In this document: positions 9,735 to 18,507 of the stretch, one piece after another
Position numbering within the stretch: the stretch's first letter is position 1
Layout of the letters: the number at the start of each line of letters is the position of its first letter
From: Ignavibacteriaceae bacterium
GTDB taxonomy: Bacteria > Bacteroidota > Ignavibacteria > Ignavibacteriales > Ignavibacteriaceae
NCBI GenBank assembly: GCA_008933765.1
Contig: WBUK01000005.1
Location: 97,662-161,661, forward strand
Direction: 5' to 3'
DNA: 64,000 bases
Notes under the pieces: model-generated
Seen by the model: only the letters and a program-made list of their open reading frames with translations
Told to the model about the DNA's origin: nothing
Databases searched by the model: none
Translations under genes and position numbers: made by a program

Positions 9735-11558
9735 TTATTTATTGATCACGAGCTTTTTGGTTATAGTTGTTGTGTTAATAGTGATTTCATACAAATAAAC
9801 CCCCGAGCTTAAGCTCAAACCGGCAGAAACGGGGTTAAATTTCACCTCGTAGTTGCCCGGTTGTTGTGTTTCTTCAAGAAGTGTCGCAATCTCAGCCCCG
9901 GTCATGTCATAAATCCTTAGCGCCACTCCGGCAGGTTCATTCCCGCCGACGGTGTATCTTATAACCGTTTCCGGGTTAAATGGGTTGGGGAAGTTTTGGC
10001 TTAAGCCGTGCACCTCCGGCAACCCGGTGAACTCGGCATACACATAGTTCGAAAAGTGGTGCGTGCCGTCGTAGTCTATCTGGCGGAGCCTGTAGGTGTA
10101 GCTTCCCGGTGCAGCCGGTTTATCGGTGAACGAGTAGGAGGTGGGGGTTGTTGAGGTTCCTTTTCCGTTTATGAAAGCAAGTTCATCCCAGTTTTTCAGG
10201 TCTTTGCTCAGTCTTTCCACTTTAAAGCCTGCGTTGTTCAGCTCGGTAGCGGTTTCCCAGTCGAGCACCACCTCTTTTTCGTTTGCGGTAGCCCTGAATG
10301 AGGTGAACTCAACAGGAATGATGCTTGAATCGATAAACGGGTTGAAGAACACCCAGCCGCGCAACGGGTCGTCAACCTTGTGTGTAATGTGCAGTTCGAT
10401 AGCGGAAGAGTCGTAAACGCCCCAGTCGTTGTTCTGTGCCCAGATGTCGTTTGTGCAGTTGTTGAAGAGGTCGTAAACAACGCCACTTTGGTGGTTTCCG
10501 TAAATTTTGTTGTAGCCGTCGTCGGTGGTATCCACATTTGTAAGGTTACCGATCGAAGGCTGTGGCCCCGGCTCGATGTTGGAGCTTTTATAAACCGTGA
10601 TGCCCCACAGGTTGCCGTAGATCGTGTTTCTTGAAACGATCGGTGTGTTCGAAGGCGCCCCGGTGATGCTGATACCACTTCCTGTGGTCAGTGGATCGGG
10701 GTTGATGTTGTTGTTGTAAATCAGGTTATCGTGCACATAGCAGGTGATAGAGCCGCCGCCCATCGTAATGCCGAAACTGTTGTTGTAGATTTCGTTAAAC
10801 GCAATTTCGGAAGAGGAACTGCTGCCGGAAAGAATCGCTGAAATGCCGATTCCGCCCGTCCTGTTGTATGAACCACCGTGTATTTTGTTATAGCGGATCC
10901 TCGGCGAGTTATCGTTCTGCGTGCCGACGGAAATCTGGTTTTTCGGGCTGGTGTTCTGTGCGTTGTTGTTGTAAAGCTCGTTATACTCAATAACGGGTGA
11001 AGAGCCGGTTGTTACATAAATGCCGTATTCGTACGCCTCTTCAATGTAGTTGCGCTGAATTACCGGGTGCGAGGTTGTCTGAACATAAACCGGTCTTCTG
11101 CATTTGTAGAAGCGGGAATCATACACCCTCGGGCTTGAGTTAGAACACCTTACCGGGTAGTAGCCGAAAACAAACGACGCATATTTTATTACGGATGAAG
11201 TATCCGGGTTTGTGTTTTTGAAATAAAAGCCCTGGTATGCGCCCAACGGGTCGTCGGTCGTACCTTTGAAGTAAACCGAATCGTTTGCCGTACCGTTAAC
11301 TTCAACTGCGCCGAAAATTTCGAATCCGGCTGAAGTGGCGGTGAATGTAACCACAGAACCCTGCGGGATGATGAGCCGGTCGCTTACCTTAACGGAACAT
11401 ACTGCCGTTACTGAATAGTTTGGAAACGCACCCGTTACTACGCCGCCTGAATTGGCGACGAGTGAATCCATATTCCAGACTACACCCGTTCCCGGGGTAC
11501 TGTATTGAGCATTGACAAAAGCAACGCCGATGAGAAAAAAGAATAAAATTCTTTTCAT
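9735..11558 (-). CDS. Secreted right-handed beta-helix protein with type IX sorting domain
   Basis: The 607-residue product has a signal peptide (MKRILFFFLIGVAFVNA). A middle part (about residues 115-360) is rich in Asn-containing short repeats such as YNELYNNNAQN, FNEIYNNSFG and VHDNLIYNNN, the hallmark of parallel beta-helix (NosD/pectin-lyase-like) folds. The last 90 residues form a T9SS sorting domain (NFPNPFNPETVIRY, GNYEVKFNP, SSGVYLYEI). An AAGGAG Shine-Dalgarno sequence precedes the ATG. Beta-helix proteins of this kind are often polysaccharide-binding or -cleaving, but no catalytic site could be identified. Confidence 0.8.
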   Translation of the reverse strand: MKRILFFFLIGVAFVNAQYSTPGTGVVWNMDSLVANSGGVVTGAFPNYSVTAVCSVKVSDRLIIPQGSVVTFTATSAGFEIFGAVEVNGTANDSVYFKGTTDDPLGAYQGFYFKNTNPDTSSVIKYASFVFGYYPVRCSNSSPRVYDSRFYKCRRPVYVQTTSHPVIQRNYIEEAYEYGIYVTTGSSPVIEYNELYNNNAQNTSPKNQISVGTQNDNSPRIRYNKIHGGSYNRTGGIGISAILSGSSSSSEIAFNEIYNNSFGITMGGGSITCYVHDNLIYNNNINPDPLTTGSGISITGAPSNTPIVSRNTIYGNLWGITVYKSSNIEPGPQPSIGNLTNVDTTDDGYNKIYGNHQSGVVYDLFNNCTNDIWAQNNDWGVYDSSAIELHITHKVDDPLRGWVFFNPFIDSSIIPVEFTSFRATANEKEVVLDWETATELNNAGFKVERLSKDLKNWDELAFINGKGTSTTPTSYSFTDKPAAPGSYTYRLRQIDYDGTHHFSNYVYAEFTGLPEVHGLSQNFPNPFNPETVIRYTVGGNEPAGVALRIYDMTGAEIATLLEETQQPGNYEVKFNPVSAGLSLSSGVYLYEITINTTTITKKLVINK

Positions 11559-11771
11559 AGGGAACTCCTTATATATTTAAGAGAATTAATTCCCCCTGCG
11601 TTTTAATCATAAAAAAGGGTTTCGGGTTTTGCTGTGGTTTTAGCTTTCCCAAGTAACCCCTTTGATGTTTTTAATCTGTTTTCCGGCAACAGTACTCTGT
11701 TTTGTGCCAACAGCCTGCAAAAAAAGAACTGCAGGTTTGTTTATCCGGAACTGCGTTCTCTCTATTCTGAA

Positions 11772-12383
11772 TTATTCCAAATAGTACTTTTTGAGTATCT
11801 TTCCGTTTTCGAACTCGTAAACCAACGGAACGCCCGTCGGGATGTTAAGTTCCAGCACTTCTTCTTTCGAAAGGTTATCAAGATACATCACGAGCGAACG
11901 GAGCGAGTTACCGTGTGCAACCACCCACAGATTTTTGCCCGCTTTCACCATCGGTTCAATCTTATCGATATAATAGGGGATAGTGCGTGCGGCGGTGTCT
12001 TTCAGGCTTTCACCGTTTGGCGGGTTAACATCGTAGCTGCGCCTCCAAAGGTGAACCTGCTCGTCACCATATTTTTTTGCGGTTTCTGCCTTGTTCAAGC
12101 CCTGCAAGTCACCATAGTGGCGCTCGTTCAGAGCCTGGTCTCTTTCCAACGGGATGTGTTCGTACCCGGCGCTTTCCATCGAAATATCTGCCGTGCGAAT
12201 CGCTCTTTTTAAGACAGAGGTGAATAAAAAGTCGAATTTAAAGTTATTGGCTTTCAGCAGTTCACCTGCATGCCTGGCTTCCTGCTCTCCGAGTTCGGTT
12301 ATGTCAACATCAGTCCATCCGGTGAACCGGTTCTCAAGGTTCCATTGAGATTGCCCGTGCCTTAACAGAACTAAATAATTCAT
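11772..12383 (-). CDS. gpmA: 2,3-bisphosphoglycerate-dependent phosphoglycerate mutase
   Basis: The 203-residue protein begins [23 protein letters not shown], the RHG signature with the phosphohistidine at about residue 10. It continues with [16 protein letters not shown] and [10 protein letters not shown], the second catalytic His, all characteristic of GpmA. The enzyme interconverts 3- and 2-phosphoglycerate in glycolysis. It is about 45 residues shorter than E. coli GpmA, as in many Bacteroidetes/Chlorobi members. A strong AGGAGG lies just upstream of the ATG, supporting the start. Confidence 0.92.
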   Translation of the reverse strand: MNYLVLLRHGQSQWNLENRFTGWTDVDITELGEQEARHAGELLKANNFKFDFLFTSVLKRAIRTADISMESAGYEHIPLERDQALNERHYGDLQGLNKAETAKKYGDEQVHLWRRSYDVNPPNGESLKDTAARTIPYYIDKIEPMVKAGKNLWVVAHGNSLRSLVMYLDNLSKEEVLELNIPTGVPLVYEFENGKILKKYYLE

Positions 12384-12641
12384 GGGACCTCCTGGTTTTG
12401 CTATGTTTTAATTAATTGAATCATTAATTTACGAAAAGTTGAATTAATTATAAATCGTGTTGTTTCTTTCGTGCAAAATTTATTTCATTTTTAGACGTAA
12501 TTTCACGGAATTGCCGTTGTGTTAACTAAATTTTCAGACCGGGGGAACAATTTTCCGCCTGAAATGTTTTAATTTAGTAAAGATTTTAATTATTATTTTC
12601 TTTTACCCCTGACTTGTTTTCAGAAAATTAACGGTGAAAAA

Positions 12642-13262
12642 ATGCGCAGCTCAACCATAATTGCAACATTGTTTCTCTCGCTTTATCTTTTTGGGTGCTC
12701 ATGCCCGGTCTGCGAAATTACTCAAAACCGCTACCCTAAAATTTTCAAATTGATTGATGTGCCGGAAAGCATGAAAAACCGGGTTGAAAATTACATCGCA
12801 GAGCGAACGGGTGAAGAGTTCTTCGTAAACAACATCCGCCTGAACGAATATTCTTCCTATTTCGATTCCCTCCGCTACTATTGGGTTTACGACATCTCAA
12901 TCCCCGGCAAAGAATGGGCAAACGGAAAAATTGAGCTTTTCACCGATTCTCTCGGCAACCCCGATCCGATGATGGATGTGGTGGGCATTCCCCCCTGCAA
13001 CTCAAACCCAGAGGGGTGCGCATACTCGATAACCCCCGGGCGCGCAAAAGAGATTGCGCTTAACAACGGTATCAAACCCGGCATCAAAGAGCTTTCCGCT
13101 AAGTTTACCTGGAGCGTATCACGAGGTAACTATGTCTGGCAGGTGCTTTCGGTTACTTCCGAGTCGCAGGGGAGTTTCGGCTTCCGTGGCTCGGGGCAGG
13201 AGATGCTTATCGACGCCTCCACCGGCGAGGTTTTATCCCTCAGCGACTGGAATGTCCGTTGA
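12642..13262 (+). CDS. Lipoprotein with PepSY-like C-terminus, function unknown
   Basis: The 206-residue product has a signal peptide and lipobox LFGC with the modified cysteine at about residue 19, followed by a second short Cys motif (CSCPVC). The C-terminal part (about residues 128-206) resembles PepSY-type sequence: GRAKEIALNNG followed by YVWQVLSVT and MLIDASTGEVLSL. Likely an outer- or inner-membrane lipoprotein; no enzymatic role is evident. It stands alone between divergent and convergent neighbours. Confidence 0.6.
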   Translation: MRSSTIIATLFLSLYLFGCSCPVCEITQNRYPKIFKLIDVPESMKNRVENYIAERTGEEFFVNNIRLNEYSSYFDSLRYYWVYDISIPGKEWANGKIELFTDSLGNPDPMMDVVGIPPCNSNPEGCAYSITPGRAKEIALNNGIKPGIKELSAKFTWSVSRGNYVWQVLSVTSESQGSFGFRGSGQEMLIDASTGEVLSLSDWNVR

Positions 13263-13349
13263 GTGCGTCGGTTCTTCTATACTTCCCGGATTTTTTTGGG
13301 ACTACTTAGGTTTTGTTCTCCCCGGAAGACGATTTAACTTATTATAAAA

Positions 13350-13373
13350 AGAGAGGCGCACCACCGCCTCTCT
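13350..13373. terminator. Bidirectional terminator between the lipoprotein and TonB-receptor genes
   Basis: A 9-bp perfect stem (AGAGAGGCG with CGCCTCTCT) and a 6-base loop lie between two convergent genes. The T-rich tail (TTTTTATAA) is on the minus strand, so it best serves the TonB-receptor transcript, though it also follows the lipoprotein gene. Confidence 0.7.
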
Positions 13374-13440
13374 TCTGAACAAAATTCCCTGCTTCCAATC
13401 CCCCGTTTCCTTTCGGCAGGCTGAACAAAATGCCAAACCC

Positions 13441-13557
13441 GCTACCTCACCTCAAACGAAAACCGGAAAACCCTGCCCCACTTCCGTTTTTTGGTTTATA
13501 CTGATCAAACAACCCCACTGCTACCTCACCTCAAACGAAAGCCGGAAAACCCTGCCC
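13441..13557. repeat. 38-bp direct repeat of the TonB-receptor 3' end
   Basis: Bases 13441-13478 and 13520-13557 are identical except for one base (begin GCTACCTCACCTCAAACGAA). The second copy is the final coding segment and stop codon of the TonB receptor gene; the first copy, 79 bases away, is noncoding duplication of it. Confidence 0.85.
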
Positions 13558-15377
13558 GGATCGTAAACCTTTGTGCCGGCACGGAACGGGTCCCGCGAGT
13601 ATGAAAGGTGCGTCCCGTAGTTCGCATTGGTAAGGTTTTCAATTTCAAAAATCACCTTAAGCCCGCCGAACTCACCGGTCAGCCCCAAATCCAGCTTATT
13701 CCATGCAGCGGTAACGGTTTCGTTCACAAAAGGGTCAATCCGGGTTTGCGCATCCGACCAGGTGTGCCGCACGAAAGCCCGCACATTCATCCACTCCGGC
13801 GAGGTAAGTTTCGTCGTAAGTTTCAGCGGCTGAATCTCGCTGAGCGGTTCATCGTCACTTTGGTTGTTCCCCCAAGTGTATGAAGCGATAAAATCGATGT
13901 ATTTATACTCCAGAACAAAATTCACCCCCGCCAACAAGGCGTTAATGTTTCTGTAGGTTACATAGTTAGTGCTGCCAACCTTCATGCTCGCTAAGTTCAC
14001 ATAGTTTGAAATGTAGTTGGTATAAAGCTCCAACCGGGTGAACCTCCCGAGCAGCGAAGCGCGCACGCCCGACTTAAACGGCTGATCCAAGCCGGCGTTT
14101 CCCACCCACGAAGCGCCCGTTGCCGGCCTCCTCACCGCAACAAAAAGAGCCTCGGTTTCCGGCAATTCCGCCGCCACTTCACCCGTTATGCCGTATGCAA
14201 AATCGGGGCTGATCGCTCCGGAATAAGTTAAATTCAGCCCAAAAACCGGGTAAAATGCGGTGGTTTTCGGGTCGCTCCATACCTTTGCGTAGTAGCTTTT
14301 CACCTCTTCGTTATCGATGTTGAAGTAAGAGACACCCGCTTTGCCGTTCAGCGTTAACTCGCCAAATTTAACCCCGTGCGAAACCGCCGCAAAATATTGG
14401 TTAACACCCGGCATCATCTTGTTTTCTATCTTCATCGCCGGGGATACAATTTGGTTATCTGAGTGCCACTTCCTGAAAAACAGCTCGTAGAAATCACCCA
14501 CTGCGCCGATCGTAAGGTTGCGGGCGTCGGTTTCCATCTTCATCATGCTGTTTCGCAGGTCGTTGTTCATCAGGTGGTTCGTGTAGTTTGCGTAAATTTT
14601 GTGCCCTTTGAACGAGAGGCTTGCGCTGAAAAACCGGTTGAACCGCTCATCCATCTGAAGGTAGGGGAATGTGATATTCTCCGTGTAAGAGAATGCGGCG
14701 CCGTACTTCCAGTCACCCTTTTCACCCCGGAAAGAGACCTCGCCGAGCGTGTAGTTATAGTTCTCTTTGAACCCGTAAAGCTCCGTAAATTCTTTGTTTT
14801 CGCCGTTTTTATAAGGTGTTCCGGAAACGAAGTGCAGCGAAAGCCCCTGCCCGCTTCCACCTCCGGTAAGCGAAAAATCGAGGGCAGAGTATGCACCCGC
14901 AGCACTGCCGAGGCTCGCACTGATAAAGGGCTTTTCACCTGCGGGCTTGCGATGAAGTGAAACAACACCGCCAATTCCTGATCCAAGCGTCCCGGAGCCT
15001 TTCAGCATTTCAAGGGACTCGATCTCCAACGGATTAATCCGGGTGACGGGGGCGTCCATCCTGTTTGCACATGCCGGGTGGTACCTTTCGCCGTCGATAA
15101 TTATGTTGATATCCCCCTTCCTGAACCCGTCGGAATAGATATCCTGAGCGAACGAAACCCCCTTTTTAATCAGCGAAACGCCGCCGTATGCCAGCAGGTT
15201 TTCAAGGTTATCCTTTTGTAGTGAGAGTGAATAGTCATAAAGATTCATTTTCTTACCGACAATATCCACGGGGTCAAGCCGGTAATACAACAGGCTGTCG
15301 CTTCCCTGCCCGAGAATAACTGTGGGCAAAATAAGCGAAAGCAGAAGATAGATGTTATTCTTGCTGAACATCTGCAT
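13521..15377 (-). CDS. TonB-dependent outer-membrane receptor
   Basis: The 618-residue protein has a signal peptide (residues about 1-23, ending ILGQ) and then a plug domain. In the plug, DIYSDGFRKGDINIIIDGERYHPACANRMDAP is followed by IESLEMLKGSGTLGSGIGGVV, typical of TonB-receptor plugs. The remainder is a beta-barrel ending in aromatic-rich strands (DPGRVFRLSFEVR). There is no N-terminal carboxypeptidase-like domain and no T9SS tail. The His/Cys/Met-bearing plug segment and the Cys-rich protein encoded just upstream suggest metal (possibly copper) uptake or sensing; this is inference. Confidence 0.8.
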   Translation of the reverse strand: MQMFSKNNIYLLLSLILPTVILGQGSDSLLYYRLDPVDIVGKKMNLYDYSLSLQKDNLENLLAYGGVSLIKKGVSFAQDIYSDGFRKGDINIIIDGERYHPACANRMDAPVTRINPLEIESLEMLKGSGTLGSGIGGVVSLHRKPAGEKPFISASLGSAAGAYSALDFSLTGGGSGQGLSLHFVSGTPYKNGENKEFTELYGFKENYNYTLGEVSFRGEKGDWKYGAAFSYTENITFPYLQMDERFNRFFSASLSFKGHKIYANYTNHLMNNDLRNSMMKMETDARNLTIGAVGDFYELFFRKWHSDNQIVSPAMKIENKMMPGVNQYFAAVSHGVKFGELTLNGKAGVSYFNIDNEEVKSYYAKVWSDPKTTAFYPVFGLNLTYSGAISPDFAYGITGEVAAELPETEALFVAVRRPATGASWVGNAGLDQPFKSGVRASLLGRFTRLELYTNYISNYVNLASMKVGSTNYVTYRNINALLAGVNFVLEYKYIDFIASYTWGNNQSDDEPLSEIQPLKLTTKLTSPEWMNVRAFVRHTWSDAQTRIDPFVNETVTAAWNKLDLGLTGEFGGLKVIFEIENLTNANYGTHLSYSRDPFRAGTKVYDPGRVFRLSFEVR

Positions 15378-15419
15378 CCTTTCGTTAAACTTGAAAAAAA
15401 GTGTAAACTTGCGAAAGGG

Positions 15420-15815
15420 TCAGACTCGGGGCGGGGGCAGCAGCGGCTCTTTTCCCCCGAATGCGGGCGGAAACTCGTTTGTTTGTGTGTAAATTTGCTC
15501 CGTTTCCGCAAAAGGTGCGGCAGAATGATGGTATTGAAGTGTCGGGAGTTGTTCCTCCAACCGATCCCTCAGGTTGTTTGGCGGAAGGTTCTCTTTCTTT
15601 TCGTGCTCCGGCTCGTTAACTATTTTTTCAACATTATCGTTAAGCACGCAGCTGCCGCAGCAATCGTTCACCTCTTCATCTTTCTGAACGCAAAGCTCGG
15701 AGACGATGTAATCGTAGTTCACCATATAATCGAAAAACGGGCCGACTATCCTGATGTAGTTGAACAATACTACCGGAAGCAGAATCACTGCAACGGTCTT
15801 GTTGAAAAAATTCAT
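15420..15815 (-). CDS. Small membrane protein with Cys-rich CxxDxxxNDCCGSC motif
   Basis: The 131-residue product has one N-terminal membrane segment (about residues 5-24) and then a motif LCVQKDEEVNDCCGSCVL at residues 42-59, followed by a charged tail and a His-His patch (YHHSAAP). Small proteins of this shape, with an LC-x-N/K-K-x(n)-C-x-G-x-C-x-L core, often precede TonB receptors in Bacteroidetes. Here the receptor starts 42 bases downstream in the same direction, so the pair likely forms an operon linked to metal handling. The specific function is not established. Confidence 0.55.
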   Translation of the reverse strand: MNFFNKTVAVILLPVVLFNYIRIVGPFFDYMVNYDYIVSELCVQKDEEVNDCCGSCVLNDNVEKIVNEPEHEKKENLPPNNLRDRLEEQLPTLQYHHSAAPFAETEQIYTQTNEFPPAFGGKEPLLPPPRV

Positions 15816-16043
15816 TATTGGGGTTTTGTTACCAATTTATTAAAAGCGAAACTCAGAAACGGCTTTGCTGAGAAAATTCCTTTAACGGAAATTTTAAAAA
15901 GGATAAAATTGTCCGCTTCAAAAATACCCGATTCTTTCAATCAAAAAAGAACCATTCTCCCAATTTTTCAGATATGCAAAAAACTTTCTTGTGGAAGTGT
16001 TTGGGATTTGGGCTTTCTTCCGGCAGCGTGCTCGTAAAAAATT

Positions 16044-16190
16044 TTCGCTCGGATGCTCGCCCGCTCCGCTTTGGCTGCGCATCCTCGCTATGTGGCGTCC
16101 CCGAAGGGGACAAGTGTTTCATCGCCTTCTGCGAAGGCGGCAAAAGGTAAAAATGCCAAAGGTAAAAATCTAATCATCTTGTCCTGGCGA
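16044..16190. repeat. Triple-hairpin 3' cassette, copy A
   Basis: This segment lies directly downstream (in gene sense) of the kinase-SUMF1 stop at 16174 and overlaps its last codons. It contains three inverted repeats: GGATGC at 16051-16056 with GCATCC at 16079-16084, GTCCCC with GGGGAC (16097-16111, loop GAA) and CGCCTTC with GAAGGCG (16123-16139). Near-identical copies occur at 18362 and 50311, each next to a variable-region gene. The rest of 15816-16043 is AT-rich with no gene. Confidence 0.85.
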
Positions 16191-18120
16191 GCCGGAAGCC
16201 GCTGCTACTGTCCCTGTTGCCGGGCATGATGTAGTAACGAACCGCCACACGGCAGTTCCGCGCGGAGTAGCCCCAACTCCCGCCGCGAAGCACTCGAGAT
16301 GTGCCCGATGAGGGTCCCTTAGGATTCGTTTGCCTTGGGGATGTGTAATCTCCTTTCCAGTCCCAACACCACTCATATACATTGCCGCTCATATCATAGA
16401 TTCCTATTTCGTTCGGTTGCTTTAATCCAACTTCGTGCGTTGTTCTGCCTGAATTATCCCGGTACCAGGCTACTGCTCCTGTGTTGTTGCTGCCGCTGTA
16501 TTTGTAGTTCTTTGTTTGTTTCCCGCCTCTTGCCGCATATTCCCACTCTGCTTCTGTGGGTAACCTGTAACCATTTGAACTGAAATTACAGGTGATGTTA
16601 TCCCCGCTTCCGCTGTAGGCTCGCTGCAATCCCTCTCTGTCACTTAACCAGTTACAGAAGGATACCGCATCATTCCAACTGACATGGATGACCGGATGAT
16701 TATTCTCACTCTCAGGTCTTCTCTTACCATTTACATCACAACGCCAGTTGACGCCCGCTGTCTCTTTCAATTCACTGCCCGTCCAAATCAAGCTGCCTCC
16801 ATCCTTATCCGCATCTGTTTTGTAACCGGTTGCTTCTATAAATTCAGAAAACATTCCTACTGTTACTTCATATTTACCTATATAAAAATTATTAACAATG
16901 ACCTGATGAGTGGGCTTTTCATTATACCAACAATCATCACCTTGCTCCGAGGTGCAGCCCATTGTGAAGGTGCCGCCTTGAACAAATACCATCCCGGGAA
17001 GAACCGGTGCATCTTGTTTAAGCACTGTATCAAGCGCAACCCCGGTTGATTCCGGTTCTTCAACAGGTACTTCCGCCTTTTTACCGTCTTTTCCCAATTG
17101 CACTAATAAAATTATCAGGGTGATAACTGATAAAACTATAATACTGTTCCTGAAAAACTTTGAGGGTTTATTATTCTCAGATTTCGAAATATTTTCAGAA
17201 TTAATATCAATATTGGTTATTTTTGATTCTTCTTCGGTTTTAATATTGTCCCCGGCAAATTCATTTTTCGATGTTCTTTCTTCTGCCCCTCCGGATGCCT
17301 CAATTCTCTTCAGTTCTTCCAGCATTTCAAGGGCGTCTGAAAACCTTTTCTCTCTGTCAGGGTGGATTGCATTCATCACATAGGCGGTAAGCTCATCGGA
17401 TATGCCGGGATAAAATTTTGTGGGTAGTGGGATTCCGTTTTTAATAATTTCTGAGTAAACAGCGGCGGGGGTTGTCGTTTTTTCTCCGCTGAATGGGGTT
17501 TTGGCACAGAGCATCTCGTAAAAGGTCATCCCGAGTGAATATACATCGGTACGAATATCTACTGAACCCGGATCAATCAATGCTTCCGGACTCATATAAG
17601 TGGGTGTGCCCTTCATTACCGTGCTGGCGGCAGAGCCTATATCCAACACCTTCGCTATTCCGAAATCAGTGATTTTTACCGTGTCATCTTTGGTTACAAG
17701 GATGTTTAACGGCTTAAGGTCACGGTGGATTATCGGCGGGTTCTGTTGGTGGATGTATGCCATCCCCTCCAACATCTGCCTGAAGAGTTTAATTGCACGA
17801 TCACGACGGATGGGCCCCACTTCCCTTTGAATTATTTCAGAAAGCGTGCGCCCCTCTACGAACTCCATTACGATGTAGTAGTTACCCTCGGCTTCAAAAA
17901 TATCGGTAACATTCACGATGTTAGGATGATGAAGAGACCTGAGAAGTTTCGCCTCGTTCAGAAAAAGTTTAAGCACCGCAGGGTCGCTGCCGAACTGTTG
18001 CCACAACATCTTTACGGCATACACCTCATTAAAATGGATGTGACGCGCTTTATAGACTACACCCATCCCACCCTGACCAAGCTTCTCTGTCAGCTCATAA
18101 CTTTGTACCGTTTTTGCCAT
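16174..18120 (-). CDS. Membrane Ser/Thr protein kinase fused to SUMF1 domain with variable region VR1
   Basis: The 648-residue protein has a PknB-like kinase domain at residues about 8-275: P-loop GQGGMGVVY, catalytic lysine AVK at residue 37, HRDLKPLN and DFGIAK. One membrane helix follows at about 324-342 (IIVLSVITLIILLVQLG), then a SUMF1/FGE-sulfatase domain from about 377 to the end. The SUMF1 part has a C-type-lectin-like fold in known relatives. The Cys pair used by formylglycine-generating enzymes is not conserved in the GGSW...NCRVAVR region, so it is probably a binding rather than a catalytic module. The last 34 variable codons form VR1. Predicted topology is cytoplasmic kinase and periplasmic sensor. 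Confidence 0.85.
   Translation of the reverse strand: MAKTVQSYELTEKLGQGGMGVVYKARHIHFNEVYAVKMLWQQFGSDPAVLKLFLNEAKLLRSLHHPNIVNVTDIFEAEGNYYIVMEFVEGRTLSEIIQREVGPIRRDRAIKLFRQMLEGMAYIHQQNPPIIHRDLKPLNILVTKDDTVKITDFGIAKVLDIGSAASTVMKGTPTYMSPEALIDPGSVDIRTDVYSLGMTFYEMLCAKTPFSGEKTTTPAAVYSEIIKNGIPLPTKFYPGISDELTAYVMNAIHPDREKRFSDALEMLEELKRIEASGGAEERTSKNEFAGDNIKTEEESKITNIDINSENISKSENNKPSKFFRNSIIVLSVITLIILLVQLGKDGKKAEVPVEEPESTGVALDTVLKQDAPVLPGMVFVQGGTFTMGCTSEQGDDCWYNEKPTHQVIVNNFYIGKYEVTVGMFSEFIEATGYKTDADKDGGSLIWTGSELKETAGVNWRCDVNGKRRPESENNHPVIHVSWNDAVSFCNWLSDREGLQRAYSGSGDNITCNFSSNGYRLPTEAEWEYAARGGKQTKNYKYSGSNNTGAVAWYRDNSGRTTHEVGLKQPNEIGIYDMSGNVYEWCWDWKGDYTSPRQTNPKGPSSGTSRVLRGGSWGYSARNCRVAVRYYIMPGNRDSSSGFRLARTR
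16201..16302 (-). other. DGR-like variable region VR1
   Basis: This 102-bp segment aligns without gaps to four others in the window. Framework codons (GTG CTT CGC GGC GGG; TGC CGT GTG GCG; ATG CCC) are the same in all five. The variable codons are GGC TAC TCC, AAC, GTT, TAC TAC ATC, GGC AAC and GAC AGT AGC AGC. With one exception (AGT) all AAC-type positions end in C, as expected if an AAC template codon is mutated at its adenines. Confidence 0.85.
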
Positions 18121-18361
18121 GCTATATTATAAATGATGTTGGAAAAATAGAAATTGAAATTTTCTCAGGCTAAAATATTAAAACTTCTTCTAATATTTCT
18201 GTCATTAAAGATTAATATCCGGAAGTTTGTGCTTTTTACACAAACTTTTTTGTTTTTTTTGTTTTCAGCTTGGTACTTTTCCCTGAAGCGGGGTGCTTTG
18301 TTGGAGTCTGCGTTTTTCACAACTTTTCTCCCCCATGTATCCCCCCTCTTTACTCGCAATC

Positions 18362-18507
18362 TTCGCTCGGATGCTCGCCCGCTCCGCTTTGGCTGCGCAT
18401 CCTCGCTATGTGGCGTCCCCGAAGGGGACAGGTTTTCATCGCCTTCTGCGAAGGCGGCAAAAGGTAAAAATGCCAAAGGTAAAAAGGTAATTATCTTGTC
18501 CTGGCGA
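18362..18507. repeat. Triple-hairpin 3' cassette, copy B
   Basis: Near-identical to copy A, with the same three stems: GGATGC/GCATCC, GTCCCC/GGGGAC at 18415-18429 and CGCCTTC/GAAGGCG. It abuts the 3' end of the SUMF1 lipoprotein gene. The adjoining 18121-18361 stretch is AT-rich and gene-free; a 142-codon reading frame through the cassette is judged spurious. Confidence 0.85.
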
